From: Microbispora sp. ZYX-F-249 | Lineage (GTDB): Bacteria; Actinomycetota; Actinomycetes; Streptosporangiales; Streptosporangiaceae | Length of the DNA stretch: 64,000 nucleotides | Reading direction: 5' to 3' | Assembly (NCBI RefSeq): GCF_039649665.1 | Contig: NZ_JBDJAW010000007.1 | Span: 186,001 to 250,000 of the forward strand | Shown: one piece after another, positions 60,385-64,000 of the stretch | Layout: every line of letters begins with the position of its first letter | How positions within the stretch are numbered: the stretch's first letter is position 1 | Translations under genes and position numbers: made by a program | The notes under the pieces: model-generated | Told to the model about the DNA's origin: nothing | The model's input: only the letters and a program-made list of their open reading frames with translations | Databases searched by the model: none

Positions 60385-60609
60385 ATGGGCGTCGACGTGG
60401 TGCTGATGAGGGTGGAGCAACGCGGAACCAGCCCGAAGCGCAGGACGCTCGCTCCCGTCGCCGTCGCACCGGACCCCGAGGAGGTCTTCGTGCGTCTCGT
60501 CGCCCGGGTACGCGGGCGCGGCACGCATCCGATGCTGGAACGCGTCGACCCGTACGGCAGCCTGATCCTTTCGCCGGCCGAGATGCCGCAGTTCCTCCGC
60601 CCGCGGTGA
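60385..60609 (+). pseudogene. Probable gene fragment, hypothetical protein
   Basis: A 74-codon frame (MGVDVVLMRVEQRGTSPKR ... HPMLERVDPYGSLILSPAEMPQFLRPR). The start looks like that of an actinobacterial hypothetical protein that would normally run longer, and it stops exactly where sulfatase-modifying-factor-like coding begins. It may be the surviving 5' end of a truncated gene joined to another remnant. No clear ribosome site. Confidence 0.45.
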
Positions 60610-60610
60610 C

Positions 60611-60968
60611 GACGGCCGGGAGTTCCCATGGGGCGACGAGTACCGCACGGGCCTGGCCAATCTGGTGGACTTGGGCATCGGCACCACCACGCCGGTCGGT
60701 TCGTTCCCCGAAGGTGCCAGCCCTTTCGGGGTGCTGGACATGGCGGGGCAACGCCGATGAGTGGACTTCCACCCTCTATGCCCCTTACCCGGGCGCCCCC
60801 ATCGAGGTGCCGAGCAAGGAGCACTGGGCCTTCGACCCGCATGTCACCCGGGGCCGCGCATTCCGCCACGACCGGGACCTGGCCCGGTGCGCCCGCCGGC
60901 ACGGCGCCTACGAGCAGGACCTCACGGCGATTGGCATGGGCTTTCGTCCGGCGGCATCAATCAAGTGA
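60611..60968 (+). pseudogene. Formylglycine-generating-enzyme-like (SUMF1) fragment, frameshifted
   Basis: The 3' part of an FGE-sulfatase-domain gene. DGREFPWGDEYRTGLANL, then TTPVGSFPEGASPFGVLDMAG in one frame, and NADEWTSTLYAPYPG ... TRGRAFRHDRDLARCARRHG in the next. The break is in the GGGG at 60747-60751, where one extra G shifts the frame away from the expected DMAGNADEWTS. The N-terminal half is absent. Stop at 60966-60968. No active enzyme is expected. Confidence 0.8.
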
Positions 60969-61222
60969 AGGACGGCCCAGGACCGCCTTCCGTGAGCGGT
61001 GTGTCTGCCGCCGGGGTCGGGTGACATCGGCCGCGATCTGGCCAAGTAGTGGAGCCCGATCCCCAGACCTGTGGTGAGCAGGACAAGCCCGAAGACGATC
61101 ACGACGATGATCGCCGGCCATCGGAAGCCGCCCGGAAGGTGCAGTGCAAGGAACCACGAGCGGTTTACCTCCCCGGTGGAGAGCGTGATCGCGGGTACCA
61201 CGCCCTGCGCCACCGGGGGCAC
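60908..61222 (-). CDS. Possible small membrane protein
   Basis: Up to 104 aa. One strong helix, WPAIIVVIVFGLVLLTTGLGIGLHYLA, lies between polar ends. It overlaps the 3' end of the FGE remnant on the other strand. No family is recognised and the start is not supported by a ribosome site. Could be real or chance. Confidence 0.3.
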   Translation of the reverse strand: MPPVAQGVVPAITLSTGEVNRSWFLALHLPGGFRWPAIIVVIVFGLVLLTTGLGIGLHYLARSRPMSPDPGGRHTAHGRRSWAVLHLIDAAGRKPMPIAVRSCS

Positions 61223-61252
61223 CCAGCACAGCGTCAGGAGCGGCGGAGGGTC

Positions 61253-62074
61253 TCACGCGGTGCGCTCCGCCACGGTCGAGGGGGCGGCGGCCGAGGGGGT
61301 GAGGACCTTGCGGGTGACGCGTTCGGCGATGGCGGCGACCAGGGTCCGGGGGCGGCGGGGGGTCAGATGCGCGGTGAGGGCGTTGCCGATTCCGGGGGCG
61401 ACGTAGCCGCGGTCTCGCTCCAGCGCGCGCAGCGCGGCGCGGACGACGGGTTCGGGGGTGGTCATGGAGCCGGTGACGGCCGCGTTGCGGGTGCCGATGG
61501 TGTCGAAGAAGGCGGTCTCGACCGGGCCGGGACACAGGGTGAGCACGCGGATGCCGCGCCGGCGGTACTCCTGTCGCAGGGCGAGGCCGAAGTTCAGCAC
61601 GAAGGTCTTGGCCGCGCCGTAGACGGCGAAGTACGGGGAGGGCTGGAAGGCGGCGTTGGAGGCGACGTTGACGATCGCGCCGCGGCCACGCTCCAGCATG
61701 CCGGGCAGCACTTCGTGGGTGAGGTCGACGAGTGCGACGACGTTGACCATCAGCTGGTCGTGGTCGCGGGCTGTGGGGATCTCCTCGAAACGGCCACAGG
61801 TGCCGAATCCGGCGTTGTTGACCAGGAGGTCGACGTTCAGACCGCGGATGGTCAACTGGTCGGCGATGCGGCGGGCGGCGTCCGGCTCGGCGAGGTCCTG
61901 CACCAGCACGTGGGCGCGGACGCCGTGATCGGCGGTCAGGCGCTGGGCGAGGGCGGTGAGCCGGTCGCCGGATCGCGCCACCAGGATCACGTCGTGTCCC
62001 CGGGCGGCGAGCTGGGCGGCGAATTCCGCGCCGAGGCCGGACGACGCTCCGGTGATGAGGGCGGTGTTGTGCAC
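61253..62074 (-). CDS. SDR family oxidoreductase
   Basis: A 273-aa classical SDR. ALITGASSGLGAEFAAQL carries the TGxxxGxG loop, LLVNNAGFGTCG the NNAG motif, VNVASNAAFQPSPYFAVYGAAK the Ser and Tyr-x3-Lys catalytic residues, and LCPGPVETAFF the PG motif. The C-terminal 60 residues (Arg-rich, LTPRRPRTLVAAIAERV) resemble the DltE/YqjQ-like branch. It is divergent from a TetR regulator 153 bp away, which may repress it. Confidence 0.94.
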   Translation of the reverse strand: MHNTALITGASSGLGAEFAAQLAARGHDVILVARSGDRLTALAQRLTADHGVRAHVLVQDLAEPDAARRIADQLTIRGLNVDLLVNNAGFGTCGRFEEIPTARDHDQLMVNVVALVDLTHEVLPGMLERGRGAIVNVASNAAFQPSPYFAVYGAAKTFVLNFGLALRQEYRRRGIRVLTLCPGPVETAFFDTIGTRNAAVTGSMTTPEPVVRAALRALERDRGYVAPGIGNALTAHLTPRRPRTLVAAIAERVTRKVLTPSAAAPSTVAERTA

Positions 62075-62227
62075 GTGGATCTCCTTGATCGTGGCATCCG
62101 AGTCGATGGCAACTGAACTGAGTATGTGTCAGTAATGCTAGAAACTGCAACACAAGTGACGCAAATAGGAGTGCGACGGCATCATCCAAGTAGTGTGTTA
62201 CTGGTAAGCGGCCGGACAGGAGGCGTG

Positions 62228-62803
62228 ATGGGTGGGACGGCAGCACGACCGTTGCGGGCGGACGCGGAACGCAGCGTCCGCGTGATCCTGGAGGCGGCAG
62301 AGCGGCTGCTCGCCGAAGAGCCGGGCGCCTCGATGGAGCAGATCGCCGCAGCCGCGGGAGTGGCCCGCACGACCATTCACCGGCGGTTTGCCAGTCGGCA
62401 GGCGCTGATCGAGGCACTGGCCTCGTCCGCGGCCCGCCAGCTCGCCCAGGCGGTCGACGACGGCCGGCCGGAGACCGCGCCGCCGCTGGTGGCGATGCAC
62501 AGGATCACCGCCAACGTGCTCGAGGTGAAGAGCGCCTGGGCGTTCGCGTTGGGGCTGCCGGCAGACCCCGGCAGCGAGGCCGCCGTCCTCCACGAGGACA
62601 TCGCCCGCAGTTGCACCGCCGTGCTGAGGCGGGCCCAAGCCGACAAGCTCATCGACGAAGCCGCCGACCTCGACTGGGTGCGCCGGGTCTACTACGCGCT
62701 CATCGGGGAATCCCTGCACGGCAACGCGGACGGCGCCGACCCGGACGCCCTCGCCGCCCGTATCGTCGACACCCTGCTGCACGGCGCCGGCCCACGCGCC
62801 TGA
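62228..62803 (+). CDS. TetR-family transcriptional regulator
   Basis: A 191-aa regulator. The ATG at 62228 follows AGGAGG; the frame is open 34 codons upstream but that part is not family-like. The HTH reads VILEAAERLLAEEPGASMEQIAAAAGVARTTIHRRFASRQALIEA. The C-terminal ligand domain has ESLHGNADGADPDALAARIVDTLLHG. CAGTAA and TTACTG sequences in the shared upstream region (about 62130-62215) could be operator halves. It is likely to control the divergent SDR gene. Confidence 0.93.
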   Translation: MGGTAARPLRADAERSVRVILEAAERLLAEEPGASMEQIAAAAGVARTTIHRRFASRQALIEALASSAARQLAQAVDDGRPETAPPLVAMHRITANVLEVKSAWAFALGLPADPGSEAAVLHEDIARSCTAVLRRAQADKLIDEAADLDWVRRVYYALIGESLHGNADGADPDALAARIVDTLLHGAGPRA

Positions 62804-62903
62804 GCCGAGAGCTGCGGCACCGGACGTTCCCGTCCGGCTCGGCGACGAGGTGGCCGAGCGCGGCTGCGGCAGGGTTCGCTTGGGGCAGCGGTCTCGCTCC
62901 TCG

Positions 62904-63986
62904 TCAGGAAACCCCTACGGCGCCATCCGCGGGCACGGGCTTGGCGAGGAAGGCCGTCGTGCCGTCGGACGACTCCGTGCGGTAGCCCTGGGCGTGGTAG
63001 AGGCGGATGTTGTGCCGGCTCCGGGCACCGGTGGACAGCGCGATCCGGCGGCATCCGGCGTCGGCCGCGGCCTCGGCCTCGCGCAGTAGCCAGCGCCCCA
63101 CACCCTGGCCGCGCAGGTCGGGGACGACGCCGAGGCGACCCACGTGCCAGTCGTCGTCCACGCGGCGTGCGCGCACCATGCCCAGGAGCCGGCCGTCCCG
63201 CCACAGGCCGATGGCCTGCCATGTGGCCAGCCATGCGCGCACCTGCTCCAGCGACTCCTCCAGAGCGGAGATGGCCAGGGTGTCGTTGGCCTGCGCCTCC
63301 TCCACCCAGCAGCAACGCTGGAGCACCAGAACCTCCGCAGCGTCGTCCGGGGTCAGCGCTCTCACGTACGACCCCGGCACCGGCACCTCCCCCGGACCCG
63401 AGCGGGCCCGCTCGCGCATCGGCCGCAGAGCGTGGGCGAGGCGGACGAGCTCGTCCAGCACCCCGATGGCGGCCTGCACACGGCCGGCGTCCGGACGGAT
63501 GCGCCCGCAGTCCACCGCGTCGGCGATGCGCAGGGCGACCGTGGCACCCAGCGGCACCAGCCGCAGCGTGCTCACCACCTGCTTGGCATGCTGCACCGAC
63601 CGGGTGCCCGCCGAGGTGTTGCCGTAGCTGACGAACCCCATCGGCTTCCACGCCCATTCCCGGCCCAGGTAGTCGAGGGCGTTCTTGAACGCCGCCGGCA
63701 TGCCGTAGTTGTACTCGGGAGTGACCGCGATGAAGCCGTCCGCCGCGTCCACCATCGCGCTCCACCGCTTGGTGTGCTCATGCCGGTAGACGCCGGAGGC
63801 CGGCTCGTCCTCCTCGTCGAGGAACGGCAGCGCGAGGTCGCCGAGGGACACCGGCAGCAGTTCCACACCCAGTTCCGCGGCCCGCGGCGCGATCGCGCCG
63901 ATCAGCCACTGGCCCACCACCGGGCCGAGAGCGCCGGGACGAGTGCTACACACGAGGACAAGGACCCGCACAGGTTTCGTTGACAT
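62904..63986 (-). CDS. NADPH-dependent FMN reductase fused to GNAT acetyltransferase
   Basis: A 360-aa two-domain protein. Residues 1-195 form a flavodoxin-like FMN reductase: VLVLVCSTRPGALGPVVGQWL (FMN phosphate loop), VTPEYNYGMPAAFKNALDYLG (the family PEYNxxxPxxLKNAxD motif) and GNTSAGTRSVQHAKQVV. Residues 205-355 form a GNAT domain: VRALTPDDAAEVLVLQRCC, then VGRLGVVPDLRGQGVGRWLLREAEAAADAGCRRIAL (acetyl-CoA loop RGQGVG) and YHAQGYRTES. No frameshift is needed to join them. The pairing may act on one substrate or reflect fusion of neighbours. Confidence 0.9.
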   Translation of the reverse strand: MSTKPVRVLVLVCSTRPGALGPVVGQWLIGAIAPRAAELGVELLPVSLGDLALPFLDEEDEPASGVYRHEHTKRWSAMVDAADGFIAVTPEYNYGMPAAFKNALDYLGREWAWKPMGFVSYGNTSAGTRSVQHAKQVVSTLRLVPLGATVALRIADAVDCGRIRPDAGRVQAAIGVLDELVRLAHALRPMRERARSGPGEVPVPGSYVRALTPDDAAEVLVLQRCCWVEEAQANDTLAISALEESLEQVRAWLATWQAIGLWRDGRLLGMVRARRVDDDWHVGRLGVVPDLRGQGVGRWLLREAEAAADAGCRRIALSTGARSRHNIRLYHAQGYRTESSDGTTAFLAKPVPADGAVGVS

Positions 63987-64000
63987 GGAAACAAACGTAG

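Overview
The window is high-GC DNA from a filamentous actinomycete. Starts are often GTG, stop/start overlaps of the GTGA or ATGA type are common, and the locus types are actinobacterial: a WhiJ-like XRE/DUF397/HATPase regulatory set, a PknB-type kinase with a receptor-like tail, a RepSA-type replication protein and a secreted GH74-CBM2 xyloglucanase. A member of the Streptosporangiaceae or a relative fits best, but that is inference from gene content and not a measured placement.

Layout. 0-3.2 kb: minus-strand cluster of a DUF6421-like protein, an SDR and a PLP-dependent threonine-aldolase-like enzyme cut by the window edge. 3.3-5.8 kb: a membrane protein facing a NarL/DesK-type two-component pair. 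6.0-9.6 kb: a membrane-anchored pseudoprotease with a zinc-ribbon tail beside a Ser/Thr kinase. 9.6-13.4 kb: corrinoid uptake and salvage (btuF-btuC-btuD-cbiZ) behind a cobalamin riboswitch. 13.4-20 kb: three tandem paralogues that each join a multi-TM domain to an exported domain with exactly seven C-x4-C modules, read here as a seven-bladed propeller. 20-35.7 kb: mixed metabolic and regulatory genes (acyltransferase, Gfo/Idh oxidoreductase, phosphatase, WhiJ-like locus, helicase-associated protein, two M20 hydrolases, EEP phosphatase, F420-reductase-like protein/HxlR pair, RlpA-like secreted protein, GroES-like protein). 35.8-39.2 kb: pta-ackA, with a 29-bp tandem repeat between the genes. 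39.4-43.9 kb: nucleotidyltransferase-like protein, xyloglucanase and patatin.

44.4-56.0 kb: a sodium:solute symporter gene is split by an integrative element of about 9.9 kb. The imperfect core CTACCTnCAG lies at both edges (45653-45662 and 55578-55587). Joining the flanks restores one 557-aa reading frame. The element carries a large serine integrase next to its right end, a RepSA-like HUH replication initiator, a set of 10-bp repeats, a structured inverted-repeat region, an XRE regulator with a beta-rich C-terminal domain, a methyltransferase/DUF397-like operon, two related small secreted proteins and an ACC-deaminase-like PLP enzyme. No FtsK/TraB-type transfer gene is visible, so it looks like a reduced or mobilizable AICE-like element.

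56-61 kb is a decay zone: an SDR with an N-terminal deletion, a stop and a frameshift; a TetR gene frameshifted in a C6 tract; and a fragment of a formylglycine-generating-enzyme-like gene with a G-tract frameshift. It also holds a sugar-binding-type lipoprotein, a tRNA with a CAU anticodon and a DUF4232-like lipoprotein. The window ends with a divergent SDR/TetR pair and a flavin reductase fused to a GNAT acetyltransferase. Most long ORFs opposite these genes are GC-driven shadows and were left out.
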